A stretch of 64,000 nt of DNA from contig OZ316896.1 of NCBI GenBank assembly GCA_973895155.1, positions 7,316,001 to 7,380,000 of the forward strand, written 5' to 3'. The position numbers and the translations under genes were made by a program. Below, one piece after another: positions 20,983-32,020 of the stretch (its first letter is position 1; each line of letters starts with the position of its first letter). The notes beneath the pieces were generated by a model, which worked only from the letters and a program-made list of their open reading frames with translations, searched no databases and had not been told where the DNA came from. The DNA comes from Marsupella aquatica. Lineage: Eukaryota > Marchantiophyta.

Positions 20983-22390
20983 TTGGCAACCATACTAGGG
21001 ATTCCTTGGGGCGATTGGATGAGATGGGTGACTATGACAAAGTTGATCGGATCTCGAGCATCGTCATGTCGATGATGAGAACCATAAGGAAGGAAGAGCT
21101 TGAGGCGGAAAGGGTGAACAAGGAAGCAAATAGAACTACTTGGTGTCTCCAAGAGGTTCTGAAGGAGAATGGGCAGTTCGATGGGAGAAATGTGACAAGC
21201 TACCTTAAGTCTTACTTGACAGATGTAGTTGTCTACAAGTTGGACAAAGGGACGGCGATGAAAGAGTTCATGGTGCTGGTTGAGAAGGAGTTGAGTTTGA
21301 TGGTGCGGACCATCGTTGAGTCAGCTGAGGGTTGGGATGACTTCGACCAGAAGATGAAAGAGGAGTTCCAAGCGGAGGATGTTGATCGGGTCACGCAGGC
21401 TACCTTCTTGGATTGGGTGAATGACAGGAACAAGAAGCTGAAGGGGCCGCAAAAGCTCCTAAGGGAGTTCAAGAGAAGGGTGTCTCAATTACCGAAGAGG
21501 GATGTGGGGATCATCCTCGGGGGGTTGACTATCAAAAATCTTAGGAACCACGTGCGATCCAAAATAGGTATTTTTGGTAGAAATTAAATAAAATTTTAAA
21601 AAGCGTAGGAGGCAAAAGAAGGTATTATAAACTCATGTTTATAGAATATTCTTTAATATCTACCTTTTGTAAATAAAATAGACTATTAATATTGAAAATA
21701 GAGAATATTCTTGGAATAATTTCTTTCTAAAATAGGTTTATATATATTAGGCTAGGATTGCACGTGGTACTCCAAAATATACACTTAGTTAACCCCCTGA
21801 GGGATCATCGAGTTGCAACCCTCGACGCTCTTCTTGAGGGTAGCCGATGAGGACCTTCGAGAGGAGCTTGAGAACGCGATGGAGCTGCTGGAACCTTCGA
21901 GAGTTACCTTATCTAACGACTGGAACCAAGTTGAGAAAGCGGTGTCGAAAGTGAGCAATCAACACCGGCAGCAAGAGCTGGACAAGGAGGCTACCACTCT
22001 CGACCTAAGGCCGCCGGAACCGACATTGAGGAAAGGGAAGTGAGAACCAGCAAAGGATGAGATCAAACCATCGGTGGATGATCTCGCGGAAATGATGTAG
22101 AACCTAAAGATCTTGGCGGTAGCGAGAGTTGTAGAGTTGGCCATGCATGTGGTGCGACAGCAAAGAGCATGACAAACGGGAGTGCCTGGACCTGAGGGAA
22201 GCTGCGGATAAAGGGCTGATCAAGTTCATCAATGAAGTTGGTCAGAAAAAGATATCGTTTGCCGATACTGCTCAAGGAGATGATTCCATTCAACTCCAAC
22301 AAGGGAGACATGAAGGCTTTGGCTGAGAAGCGAGCTGGGAAGCGAGTCGAAGAGGCGTCCTCTTTGCACCTGGAAGCAAATGTTTAAAAT
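20983..22390 (+). pseudogene. Element B gag, interrupted
   Basis: The frame 20983-21515 is gag-like (FDGRNVTSYLKSYLTD, DRVTQATFLDWVNDRNKKLKGPQ, RRVSQLPKRD) and is broken by the 286-bp MITE. It resumes at 21810 (VADEDLREELENAMELLEP). A CX2CX4HX4C zinc knuckle CMWCDSKEHDKREC lies at about 22147-22188 in a shifted frame. Capsid and RNA-binding roles are known for the family; this copy is broken by frame changes near 22040-22390. Confidence 0.72.
21516..21801. mobile_element. 8-bp-TSD MITE, copy 1 (286 bp)
   Basis: Ends CTCGGGGGGTTGACTA and, inverted, CTCAGGGGGTTAACTA, continuing as an imperfect inverted repeat of about 40 bp into CACGTGCRATC. Flanked by a perfect 8-bp duplication GGATCATC (21508-21515, 21802-21809). 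The 8-bp duplication suggests the hAT superfamily, although the ends are not the usual CARNG. AT-rich core, no coding. Identical in length to copy 2 at 45746-46031. Confidence 0.9.
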
Positions 22391-23512
22391 GTGGAGTTGG
22401 ATGGCCCCATGATGGAAATGGACAAGTTTTACAAGCGCTTGGCAGATCTGGTGCGAGAAAGATCCGGATGGAGTGACCCGGTGCTGATCAATGCGATAAC
22501 GGTTGAGATTGGGGCTAGTTGGGATGCCTCGGTCGAGTTGAAAAGGAAGAAAACCAACAAGGATGACACTCTGTCTCAATCAGGGGAACGAGACAGGCGG
22601 GATACTCGAGACAAGGAAATGAGCGAGAAAGAACCGGAGAAAGGGAAATCAATCAGGAAGGATCCAGGCTGGGTGCTTGGCAGGGATGTTGACCAGGCTA
22701 TGTACCCGGAGGTTGTAGCTGAGAAGTTCTGGAGCCAACAGGCTCAAGGGTTTACCAATGCCGAGTTCTTTGGCAGCATGAGGCGGGAGATCCAAGAGGC
22801 GATCTTGGAGAGATCCAAGAGGAAACGGATTTACAAAGAGGGCCCTCACACGTTGATGGGGGAGGCTGGCGAGACGGAAATGGGGAGTTTCCAAACTTAC
22901 ACTACTGGGGTGTCCATGGGTTCAGGAAGCAAGTTTGCTGGCCCCGAAGAGTCAGGCTTGGGGATGCCAAAGAGGATCAAGTCCCTTGGAGGGGAGCTCA
23001 TGGACAATGAGTTCTTCAATGCGGAAGAGGAGCTCATGGACTTGGACGATGAGTTCTTCGATGCAGAAGAGGAGCTCATGGGAACCGGAAGCAAAGCTGA
23101 GTCTGTGGCAAATAGGGACCCGACTGAAGGGAAAGAGCGAGAAGGCATTACCGCGCAGTCGAGGACCATTCATGTCATGGGCTCAATGAAAGGAAACGGT
23201 TATGCTTACCTAGATGGATACTGGGCTCGAGCAAGTCCGGAGAGCGAGTGCCAGTTGGAAGGAATGGAAGGCAAGGTGCAGGCGCTCATTGATATTGGCT
23301 CGGAGATCAACTTGATGGATCCAAAGGTGTTTCAAAAGGGGAATTGGCCGGTGGATAATGAGTTGCTTTGGAGTGTGAACTCGGTGAGTTCGATGAAGGA
23401 CTATCTTTGGGGCGGATATCCGAATGTGATGGTGAAGTTTGGGAATGTCAAGCAGGCTTGTAACATTTTTGTTCATGAGCACTTGTCATTTCCGGTGATA
23501 GTGGGCATGTCG
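22391..23512 (+). pseudogene. Element B gag C-terminus and aspartic protease
   Basis: A long linker frame contains two near-duplicate acidic segments (NEFFNAEEELMDLD and DEFFDAEEELMG, 23010-23080). A retropepsin region follows at 23270-23512: ALIDIGSEINLMD, with the catalytic DTG changed to DIG, then FPVIVGM. Broken by MITE M2 at 23513; the sequence continues at 23867 with GMPFITEWRMETKV. The DIG change should abolish protease activity. Confidence 0.78.
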
Positions 23513-23866
23513 AGGTGTTTACAAAAGACAGCAAACAAGAAACAGGATTTAATAACAGAAACTGGTAACAAGAAAAAAAACTGGTAACACAAAAATGGGT
23601 GGAAATGTTTTTTGAAACTTTTTTGAAACTTTTTTTTGAAATTTGTTTTTTGAGATTTTTTATTTTTTTTCGGTCGACCAGTTTTTTTGCTAGCGCCCAA
23701 AGCTAGCCAAAAATGTTGCATTGTGAATTTTTTTTGGAAATAACATGTGTTAGGAGACATTTTTAAATTGTCATTTTTCCTGGTAACAGTAATTTTTTCC
23801 TGGTGCATATTAAAAACAGGAAAAAAAATTCCTGTTTACCTATTTCCTATCTCCATCGCTATACCC
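23513..23866. mobile_element. MITE M2, Mutator-like, 354 bp
   Basis: Inserted in element B protease with a 9-bp duplication GGCATG(T/C)CG (23504-23512, 23867-23875; one mismatch). The right end, inverted, reads GGGTATAGCGATGG and the left GAGGTGTTTAC, both similar to M1 ends. The core has T runs and the motif GCTAGCGCCCAAAGCTAGCC (23690-23709), shared in part with M1. Same family as M1 and probably as the autonomous element at 37193. Confidence 0.8.
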
Positions 23867-25291
23867 GGCATGCCGTTCATCACTGAATGGAGGATGGAGA
23901 CGAAGGTTCTGGACGATACTACCTCATGGTGAAGGTTCGGAGCAAAGATGGGAAAGAGGTGGTTCAATTTCCGGCTGTTTTACCTGGAAATGAGAGGAAT
24001 AGGAAAGGGTTGAGAACTGAGAGTGCCGACTCTGGTCTAGCTCCGGAAAACAACTTGGCACTTTGCTTAAAAGAGTGGATCGACGGAGTGCTCGTTCCTT
24101 AGCTCCTTGTGAAGGGGAAAACACGATGGATAATGGAGAGGATGAGCCACTCAAATGTGCGGAGTCTAACTTGGGAAGGGACAAGCTGGAGAAGGAATTG
24201 GAAAGGCAGTACTCGTCTATGGCCGTGCTTGTATACTCAAGTACCAAATACAAGACGGTCGACAAGAAGGTGAGGCCGGCGGTGATACATTTGCCGGAAG
24301 ATGTGATGGAGGTTATGGATCGAGCAAGATTGGAACCAAGGCTGAGGCCAACTGATCGGATAGGGCATAAGTTTACTCAAGAGAGTTTGGCGAAGCTTAA
24401 GATTGGTTTGGATGGGTTACTTACAGAGGTGGAGCAAGTGGCATTTCAAAAGATGATAATGGAGCATGGCAAGACATTCTCATTTTCGATTGAGGAGATT
24501 GGTTGTGCTGATCCGAGTAAGTTGACACCGATGGTCATTTTTACTGTCCCTCATGTTCTGTGGGATCTGAAACCAATTTTGGTTCCGCGGGCTTTGGCTC
24601 CAAAGCTTGTAGAACTACTTAAGGAGAAGCTGAGTGCTAGGATTCTCGAGAGGTCTGATGCTCCCTACTCAAACAGATGGTTTACAGTGAGAAAGAAAAA
24701 TGGAAGCTTGAGGTTCATTCAGGATATGCAACCTCCAAACAAGGTGACCATAAGGAATGTGGGAGTTCGGCCACTCGTGGATGAGTTTGCGGAGGAGTCA
24801 CTGGGAGGGCAATCTATTCCATGAGTGATTTGTTTTGGGGTTACAACCAGTTCCAGTTGGCGCAAGAGAGCCGAGACATTATGACTATGAGGACCCCGTT
24901 GGGCCTCTTGAGGATGTGCACTCTTCCTCAAGGGGCGACGAACTCAGTAGCGCACATGCAAAATGCGATGAGTAAAATTTTGGAACCGTTCATTCCGGAA
25001 AAAGCGAGACCATTCATTGATGATGTCTCGATTAAGGGGTGCTTGGCTGAAGGGAAGGATGAGACCTTGAGGAGTGATGGGATCCGGCAGTTTGTGTGGG
25101 ATCACATTGCTAATGTTAAGGCGGTTCTCGAGAAGCTGATTGATGTGGGAGTCACTCTTTCGAGGGAGAAGTCTGAATTCGGGATGAAAGAGGTGAAAGT
25201 CGTTGGGCAAATATGCGGATCTTATGGAAGGATGTCAAACATGGACAAGGTGAGAGCTATTAGCGAGATGAAGGATTGCAAATCGGTGTAG
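23867..25291 (+). pseudogene. Element B reverse transcriptase
   Basis: The frame 24063-24824 gives the RT amino end (VVPRALAPK-like connection, SNRWFTVRKKNGSLRFIQDMQPPNKVTI). After a one-base frame change near 24820 it continues as FWGYNQFQLAQES, TPLGLLRMCTLPQGATNS and FIDDVSIKG, the catalytic YXDD-equivalent (FIDD). Lineage differs from both A and D. Frame change and a TAG near 25291 show it is inactive. Confidence 0.85.
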
Positions 25292-26009
25292 GAAGTTTGG
25301 AGGTTTCCGGGTGCTTGTGTCTTTTACAAGATTTGGATCCCTCACTTCTTGCACCTGGCGGACCCGCTCTATGAGCTGTTGAGGAAAAAGGTTAAGTGGA
25401 GATGGTTACCCAAGCATAGTGAAGCAATGGCCAAGCTTAAGAGCGTTCTCATGAGCCCGCCAGTTCTCCAAGCTGCGGACTATGAGAGCAAGCGACCATT
25501 GATCATGACTGTTGATGCGAGTCCGTTCGCAGCCGGGTGGGCTGTTGGGCAAGATGACGAGAATGGGGAAAGGTATGCGATCAGATTTGGGGCGAATTTT
25601 TTTACGGAAAGGCAAAGAAGATATGCAAGTTAAGAGGGAGCTTTGGGGTGCCAAAGTGACACTCCATCAGGAGAGGAACTATTTGATTGGGGCGCTGGTG
25701 GTGGTTGAGACTGATTGGCAATCGCTGTTGGGGATGATTGCGAATTATGACACGCCTGACATAGCGATGCTCAGGTGGATCGCTTTCATTCGGATGTTCA
25801 ACCCTGAGCTAAGTCACATTGCAGGAAAGGATAATCCGGTTGCCGACATGCTGTCAAGGGCAAGATTCGGAAATGAGGTAGCAACGAGAGTTGGCGAGGT
25901 GACCGAAACCGAACATGTTGGAAGTCTAGAGTTCAAGGAAGAACTCTACTCGGGAGAGTTGCTGGATATCGGGCGTTACATTAACACTTTGGAGAAGCAA
26001 CCAAAGTGA
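25292..26009 (+). pseudogene. Element B RNase H
   Basis: From 25349 the frame reads MSPPVLQAADYESKRPL then LTVDASPFAAG-like TVDASPFAAGWAVG (first catalytic Asp) and ERQRRYA. After a frame change near 25630 it goes on as RELWGAKVTLHQERNYL and HIAGKDNPVADMLSRA (last Asp). Degrades the RNA strand during reverse transcription. The two overlapping frames are one gene split by a one-base shift. Confidence 0.82.
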
Positions 26010-26057
26010 AGTTACCAGGAGTTTGTCAAGATCCAAAAGAGATCTTACAAGTTCCTA

Positions 26058-27464
26058 TTGAGGGAGGGCTACTTGTGGCGAAGGCATAAGGACCCAAGTC
26101 AGTTGTTGCAGAGGGTTGTGGATACTAAGGATGAGAAAGACCAAATTCTCAAAGAGTGCCATGATGCTGACATGGCTGGGCACAAAGGGGTGCATTCGAC
26201 TTACGAGAGGGTTTGGAAGCTGTACTGGTGGCCAGGTTTATACCTGGCCGTTCGAGACTATGTTGAAACTTGCGAGGTTTGCCAGTTTTACTCGAGGATC
26301 CGGCATAGGGATGGATTGGTTCCGACTTACCCCGTGGCTCTACACTTTCAATGGGCTGTTGATGTGGTGTACATGCCGAGAGAGAGCAATGGGGTGAGAT
26401 ACTTGGTTTTGGCGAGAGAATACTTGTCTTCTTATGTGGAAGGGAGAGCGTTGGTTTTGAACACTATTGCTGCCATTTGCCAGTTCATACTTGAGGATAT
26501 CATTGCAAGGCATGGATGCTTTACAAGGATCAGAGCTGATAGGGGGGAGCTCAGCTCCAAGGAAGCGCAAGAGTTTTTTGACCAATACCGCATCAAACTG
26601 AAGCTGACATTGAGTTACAATCCGGAAAGCAATCATGGGAATTCTGAAAGGGGGCACATCCAGATTGTGAGCGCTTTGGCTAAGGCTTGTGATGGGGACT
26701 TGGGCAGGTGGTCGAGTCTACTTCCACTTGCTCTGTTAGCAGATCGGATGACTTGTAGCTCAGTGACCGGATACGTTCCGGCTGAGCTACTTACTGGGCA
26801 CTTGCCGATGATGCCACTCGAGGAAGATATTTGCAGCTGGCAACTGATTGGATGGAAAGATGAAGTTTTGAGAGAGGAGTTGCTGGTTCGAAGGATCAAA
26901 CACTTCAACTTGTTACCTACAAAGATTGAGGTGGCTCGGAAGCAATTACAGATGGCGAGGTTAAGGAACAAGGGCAGGTTCGACAAGACTCATCGGTTGA
27001 GGCCTGTCTTGGTTAAGGAAGGGGATTGGGTTCTGGTTTACAAAAGTAAGTTGGACAAGCAACACTTGAGCCAAAACAAGTTTGCTCGGAGGTGGCAAGG
27101 TCCGTATGTGGTGGTTGCTGTTCATGCGAATGCGACCTACACTATTTGGGAGTTGGATGGAACAGTTCACCAAGTACCTTACGTAAGGAAAAGGGTGAAG
27201 ATCTTCAAGAGGAGGACCGAGAAGGGAATGGACTCAAGTTCCGACTTGAGTGAATTTGAAGACGAGGCACTAGTCCAGGCGCATCCGTTGGACTTGAGTT
27301 TTGAAAGTGGCTTGACTGGTTTTGATTCGGATGAGTTGGACTTCGAGTTTCTGGAAAGTGGAGTGCCTAAGGCCGAGTCTGAAGGCTTTGGGTTTGAGTT
27401 TCTTGAGGAGGAAGTGGTCCAGGCGCATGGCTCGAGTTTGGACTCAAACTTAGAGGAAATCTGA
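26058..27464 (+). CDS. Element B integrase (468 aa)
   Basis: Intact frame. Zinc-binding HHCC region at residues about 33-78 (CHDADMAGHKGVHSTYERV ... CEVCQ). DDE core: Asp in WAVDVVYMP, Asp in RADRGEL, Glu in NHGNSERGH. A GPY/F-like C-terminal module follows (RRWQGPYVVVAVHANATY). An acidic tail (ESGLTGFDSDELDFEFLESG) has repeated DLSFESG/LDFEFLE-type segments rather than a chromodomain. The acidic tail is unusual and could be a chromatin-targeting substitute, but that is inference. About 45 bp downstream lie a polypurine tract and the insertion site of LTR G. Confidence 0.88.
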   Translation: MREGYLWRRHKDPSQLLQRVVDTKDEKDQILKECHDADMAGHKGVHSTYERVWKLYWWPGLYLAVRDYVETCEVCQFYSRIRHRDGLVPTYPVALHFQWAVDVVYMPRESNGVRYLVLAREYLSSYVEGRALVLNTIAAICQFILEDIIARHGCFTRIRADRGELSSKEAQEFFDQYRIKLKLTLSYNPESNHGNSERGHIQIVSALAKACDGDLGRWSSLLPLALLADRMTCSSVTGYVPAELLTGHLPMMPLEEDICSWQLIGWKDEVLREELLVRRIKHFNLLPTKIEVARKQLQMARLRNKGRFDKTHRLRPVLVKEGDWVLVYKSKLDKQHLSQNKFARRWQGPYVVVAVHANATYTIWELDGTVHQVPYVRKRVKIFKRRTEKGMDSSSDLSEFEDEALVQAHPLDLSFESGLTGFDSDELDFEFLESGVPKAESEGFGFEFLEEEVVQAHGSSLDSNLEEI

Positions 27465-27497
27465 TGGATTGGAGCAGACCAGAGGCTGCTCAGGTTT

Positions 27498-27509
27498 ATT
27501 GGGGGAGGA
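27498..27509 (+). promoter_or_regulatory. Polypurine tract of element B
   Basis: TTGGGGGAGGA just downstream of integrase. B's 3' LTR should follow directly but begins only at 52546, because LTR G inserted here. GAGGA is duplicated at 27505-27509 and 52541-52545. Confidence 0.75.
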
Positions 27510-27578
27510 TGTACGTGATGCCTAGCCAGGAATCACTAGGCCAATTTAAATGATAAAATAAGGAGTAAACCCTGGAAA
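27510..27578 (+). repeat. Giant solo LTR G, first segment
   Basis: Starts TGTACGTGATGCCTAGCCAGG, matching the starts of D and E with a 4-base insertion. Ends at the copia insertion. The three pieces of G (27510-27578, 33222-37192, 52038-52540) total about 4.54 kb and are bounded by the 5-bp duplication GAGGA (27505-27509, 52541-52545). Confidence 0.85.
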
Positions 27579-27715
27579 TGTTATAAACCAAATACACCAA
27601 CAATGATATGATCTTCTATTCCAAGGAGAGAATATATACATATGGTAACTCTGGTTGGAGTTAACCATGGGTTCTAACTATAGTTAGTATACCCAATCAT
27701 AGTTAGGGTATAACA
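27579..27715 (-). repeat. 3' LTR of the copia element (137 bp)
   Basis: Differs from the 5' LTR at one position that I can see (C versus T in the CCAAYAATGAT segment). On the plus strand the LTR is followed by CTCCCCCTTGG, the complement of the polypurine tract AAGGGGGAG. Confidence 0.95.
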
Positions 27716-27726
27716 CTCCCCCTTGG
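27716..27726 (-). promoter_or_regulatory. Polypurine tract of the copia element
   Basis: Minus-strand CCAAGGGGGAG directly abuts the 3' LTR, the expected plus-strand primer position. Confidence 0.85.
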
Positions 27727-28284
27727 GTGTTATCATTTTAGGAAAAATGTGACAACCAATCTTCTATCAATGTATATGAAGGTAGGTGATGGGGGTGCAA
27801 CCTCATTAAAACCTTCCCTACTTTCTTTTGTGGAAGGAAAGAGTATTGCCACCCTACATCCCTTTAAGTTTAAAATAAAGTTGTGTCTTTATAAAGTAAT
27901 CTGTATTTGCATTTGTCTATTCCCTACTTTTCTAGACTAATTCCGTTCAGAGTATATGTGTTTAGGTTTGTATTCTGGGTTGCGGTGTTGTTCTGCAAGA
28001 AGTCCATCGAGTGTAAGTGGTGTTGAAGTTGGTTGTATGAGAGTGGAATGGCGGGTTCTCTTTTGCGCAGGTACTGTCGATGCCGGGGTGAGCTGCAATT
28101 GTTGGAGATGTATTTTCCCTGGGTCTTTGTGATAGGGTCAATCGGAGAGATGCCAGTGCGTCTTCTTGAGGATTCATCAAGTTTCGTCTATGGCTCTTGA
28201 GGAAGTCAATTGCGAGGGGTTAGTCGAACGACTTATGTTCTGTCAGGCTGGTGTTGTTCGTTCTCGCAACATTCATCAGGGAAG

Positions 28285-30190
28285 TCAAATCTTCCCCTCA
28301 ATCTTTGTATCCTGCAAAAGCTTTGTTATGCTGCGTATTCCTATTGAATAAGTTAGTGATTGATGGAGGGACGGTGGTAGAGACTTCGTAAGGATATCTG
28401 CCTTGTTCTGATTTCCTGGAATCCATTGTACATCAATTTCTTTTCCTTGTTGTTTGTGTGAGAAAAAGAATTTAGGCGCAATATGTTTTGTACGTTCGCC
28501 TTTGATGAATCCGGTTTTGATTTGAGTTATGCAAGGCATGTTATCTTTGAAGAGTATTGTAGGTTTGGTTAATGTTGGTTTACCTGTGTTGATCAGAATA
28601 TGATCTAAGACTTTACGTAGCCATAAACACTCATGACTTGCTTCGTAGAGAGCAATTATTTCAGAGTGATTGGAAGAAGTAGTAGTAAGAGTCTGTTTGG
28701 TGCTGCGCCATGAAATTGGTGTCGGGCCCATCAAGAAAATATATCCAGTTTGAGATTTACCATCTTGTGGATCGGATAGATAGCCAGCGTCAACATATCC
28801 TGTTAAACTGTAATCTGCATCATAAGGAAAGTATAATCCAAAGTCGGATGTACCAATAAGATAACAGAATATCCTTTTAATACCGTTCCAGTGTTTGATA
28901 GTGGGCTGTGCGCTGTGTCTTGCGAGTAAGTTGACTGCGAATGCTATGTCCGGTCGAGTTTGATTAGATAGAAACATAAGAGCACCAATAGCCGAAAGGT
29001 ATGGCATATCTGAACCTAGTAAAGGTTCAAAATCTTCTCTCTTCCTGAACATATCTTTTTGTATGTCTAAGGTACGTATATCCATGGGGGACTTCACAGA
29101 TTTTAACGAGTCCATATGGAAATGTTTTAACACCTTCTTTGTGTAAGTCTCTTGATGCAGGAGAATGCCCGTTTGTAAATGTTCAAATTGAAGTCCAATG
29201 CAGTAAGAAGTTCTTCCTAAATCCCGCATTTCGAATACGCGTTTCAGCGTTTGTATAGATTCTTGCATCATCTTGTTTGTACCAAACAAGTTGAGGTCAT
29301 CTACATAAATAGCAATTATTATGAATTCAGGTCCCTTGATTCTTTATGAATAGGCAAGGCGCAATCTCTGAATTTTTGTATCCCATGGATATCATCTCTG
29401 TTTTGAAACGCTGGTACCAGGTACGTCCACTTTGTTTTAGGCCGTAGAGTGAACGAAGAACCTTAATAGCAAATCGGGTCTTTCTATTTCCAGGAGTTTC
29501 CTGGAATGCAATTGCTTTAGAGGTATTGTGGAGTACCAGCTTATTTAAGTAGTCAAATTCATTTGCATGTTTGTTACTATGCATATTTGAATCATGATTT
29601 GAATTCGCATGGAAATTGACACGTTCTATAAGCTGTGGTGGAGCTTCCATATAGATCACAGCGTCAAGTTGACCGTAAAGATAAGCGGTCACCACATCTA
29701 GTTGATGCATTAAGAGTTTATGTTGGATTGCAAATGCTATCAAGTAGCGATAAGTAGTTACATCCATGAGTGGTGAATAAGTTAGGTCATAATCTGTGCC
29801 ATAGATTTGAGTATATCCCTTTGCAACAAGTCGAGCTTTATATCTCACAATTTCTCCTTGGGAATTCCTCTTTTTGGTAAATATTATTCTGTACCCTATA
29901 TGGTGTTGGTCTGGGGTAGCAATGGTTATAGGACCAAATACTTTTCGAGAGATCAAAGAGTCTAACTCAGAGTTCATGGCTATTTTCCATTTAGGCCAAT
30001 CTGTTTGGTTTTGTGCTTCTTTGACAGATTCCGGGTCAGGTAAGTTAGTAATATCCTGTGATATATGAAAGGCAAATTGATCATCACGTATTACTCTAGT
30101 TCTATCTAAGATATGGCCAGTGGTATTATAATGTATGGCTATCTCTGGGTGATATGATTCTGAAATGTGAGTATGGGTTTCTGGTCTCAT
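28285..30190 (-). pseudogene. Copia reverse transcriptase and RNase H
   Basis: The frame 30190-29327 holds RT fingers and palm (YKARLVAKGYTQIYGTDYD, MHQLDVVTAYLYGQLD, LYGLKQSGRTWYQRF). A frameshift near 29325 leads into IIIAIYVDDLNLFG, which contains the catalytic YVDD. The frame 29289-28285 continues through the thumb into RNase H (SLTGYVDAGYLSDPQDGKSQTGYIF, SSNHSEIIALYEASHE, KHIAPKFFFSHKQ). This is the canonical Ty1/copia order. The frameshift breaks the polyprotein. Confidence 0.92.
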
Positions 30191-31560
30191 TTCAGATGAT
30201 GTTGGTAGTTTTCACCTTTGTCTGAGTTGTTTATCGACAGCCCCTACAGGGCGTCCTCTCTTGGGTTTTAATTGTTGATCAGAAGCTAACTGAGTTCCAA
30301 TTTGAATCCGGGATGGGGTATTCGCTGCTGGGATATGGGATTTTGTAACATTCGCTGTATCTGCGAATGAATCAGGTATGGCCAGGACAAAGTTCAGGAC
30401 TAGCTTGCCAGGTGAATATTTTTGGTAATGATTGTTGTTTGCCCTCTAGTAATGTTAGAGTGGGGAAGATGGTTTCATAAAAGTGACAATCTGTAAATCG
30501 AGCTTTGAATATGTCTGCAGTGGTAGGTTCCATGTAACGGATGATTGATGTAGAGTCGAATCCCACTGTATAGATGCCTTTTCTTCTTTGAAGTCCTAAT
30601 TTTGTCCGTTTTGGACCTAGGATTGGTACAAGGACATGACATCCGAATATCCTCAAGTGTGAAATGTCTGAAGAATTTCCAAATGCCAATTGATGAGGTG
30701 TAATGCTATTGAAGGCTCATGGTCTGTATAGAAGAAGAGATGCAGCATGTAGGACTGCGTGTCCCCATGCAGTTGCTGGAAGAGAAGATTGCATTAATAG
30801 AGGTCGGGCTATTTGCTGTATGCATTTAATAAGTGACTCGGCCAAGAAGGAAATGTACATAAGGTACATTGTATTGTGAATCAATTCCATTGATGAGGCA
30901 AAATTCATCAAAAGTTTTCGATGTGAACTCTCCGGCTCCATCAGTCCTGAGGGTTCGAATTGGGTATTATGGGAATTGAGCTCTCAGCCGTATAATGTGT
31001 GCCAGAATCCTTGAGAAAACGAGGTTCCGGGTTGATAATAGGGAAACCCTTGACCACTTGGAGCTTGCATCTATGACGACCAGGAAATAGCGGAATGGGC
31101 CATTGGGAGGATCGATGGGTCCGCAAACATCTGCATGGAGTCTCTCAAGAAATGCAGGTATGTGATTTTTGGTTTTAGAATTGGAGGGAGCAGTAATCAT
31201 CTTGCCCTGTGAGCAGGCAAGGCATGGTCCTTTGAATGTTCTAGGATGTACTTCTTTTGATACTCCTTTAGAATTATTGACAATTCTGTGGAACATGCTT
31301 GTTCCAGGATGTCCCAACCGTCTATGCCAGATCTCTGTGAGGTTCTATGATTCAGTTTGAACATGGTAGCATTGAGTTCGAGTTGCATAGTATCCTAAAG
31401 GGTAAGCCTGTAAAGTTTCTTTAACAAGTCTGCCTTTTGATGAGTGAGATACTATTTGTAGAACTTCTCGTGAGTCTTGAATATCTGTATGAATATGTAG
31501 GTTATTCGCTCTTATGTCTTTAAAGCTTGAGAAGGTTTCTCGTTGCTTTGGGGGCATAAA
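30191..31560 (-). pseudogene. Copia integrase
   Basis: Pre-integrase and zinc region MGHPGTSMFHRI ... CLACSQGK (31320-31190). First Asp of the core in LHADVCGPI (about 31130), second in RTDGAGEF (about 30930), Glu in NSLAESLIK-like TQNSLAES (about 30840). The segments lie in different frames, so several frameshifts separate them. The C-terminal region (GNSSDISHLRIFGCHV, 30689-30372) is the usual copia integrase tail. Confidence 0.88.
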
Positions 31561-31930
31561 TTGCTGATGTGATGTTGATTATTGTTCTTTCTGGGAGAAC
31601 TATTGTGGCTTTGCCATGACCCTCCTCTATTTGATGTGGTCCCATGATAGTTGTTATTTTCCTTTGTGAAGGGGTGATTTCGAGGAAATATTTACTATCC
31701 CGAAGGATAGTGTGGGTTGTGCCACTGTCGACAATGCAGAAATCTGGATCTTCAATATATAATGATGAATCCAGGATATGTATTTCTAGTATAATCTCTG
31801 GTGACTCTAAATAAGCCCCATGAGCTTCGAATTGCGATTCATCCAAGCTCTTCTTATAAAGTAGAACTAGGTGGCTAGGTGCATGGCATACCTTTTTGGT
31901 GTGCCCTTTAGTTCCGCACCTATTGCATGT
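31520..31930 (-). pseudogene. Copia zinc knuckle and protease
   Basis: A CX2CX4HX4C knuckle (CNRCGTKGHTKKVC, about 31885-31926) is followed by the aspartic protease with the catalytic FCIVDSGTTHTIL (31700-31740). It cleaves the Gag-Pol precursor in active relatives. Confidence 0.85.
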
Positions 31931-32020
31931 AATGGGATGCTCTTGTTTATAACTTGAGGTAGGTCTTTGTCGCTCCCGATTTTGTTGTTGATGATCCGCT
32001 CTGTTACTCTTTCAGTTGTT

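Noticed and set aside
20342-27578. LTR G as the native 3' LTR of element B
   Set aside because: B's true 3' LTR, like its 5' LTR, is at 52546-53356; G has its own GAGGA duplication on both sides.
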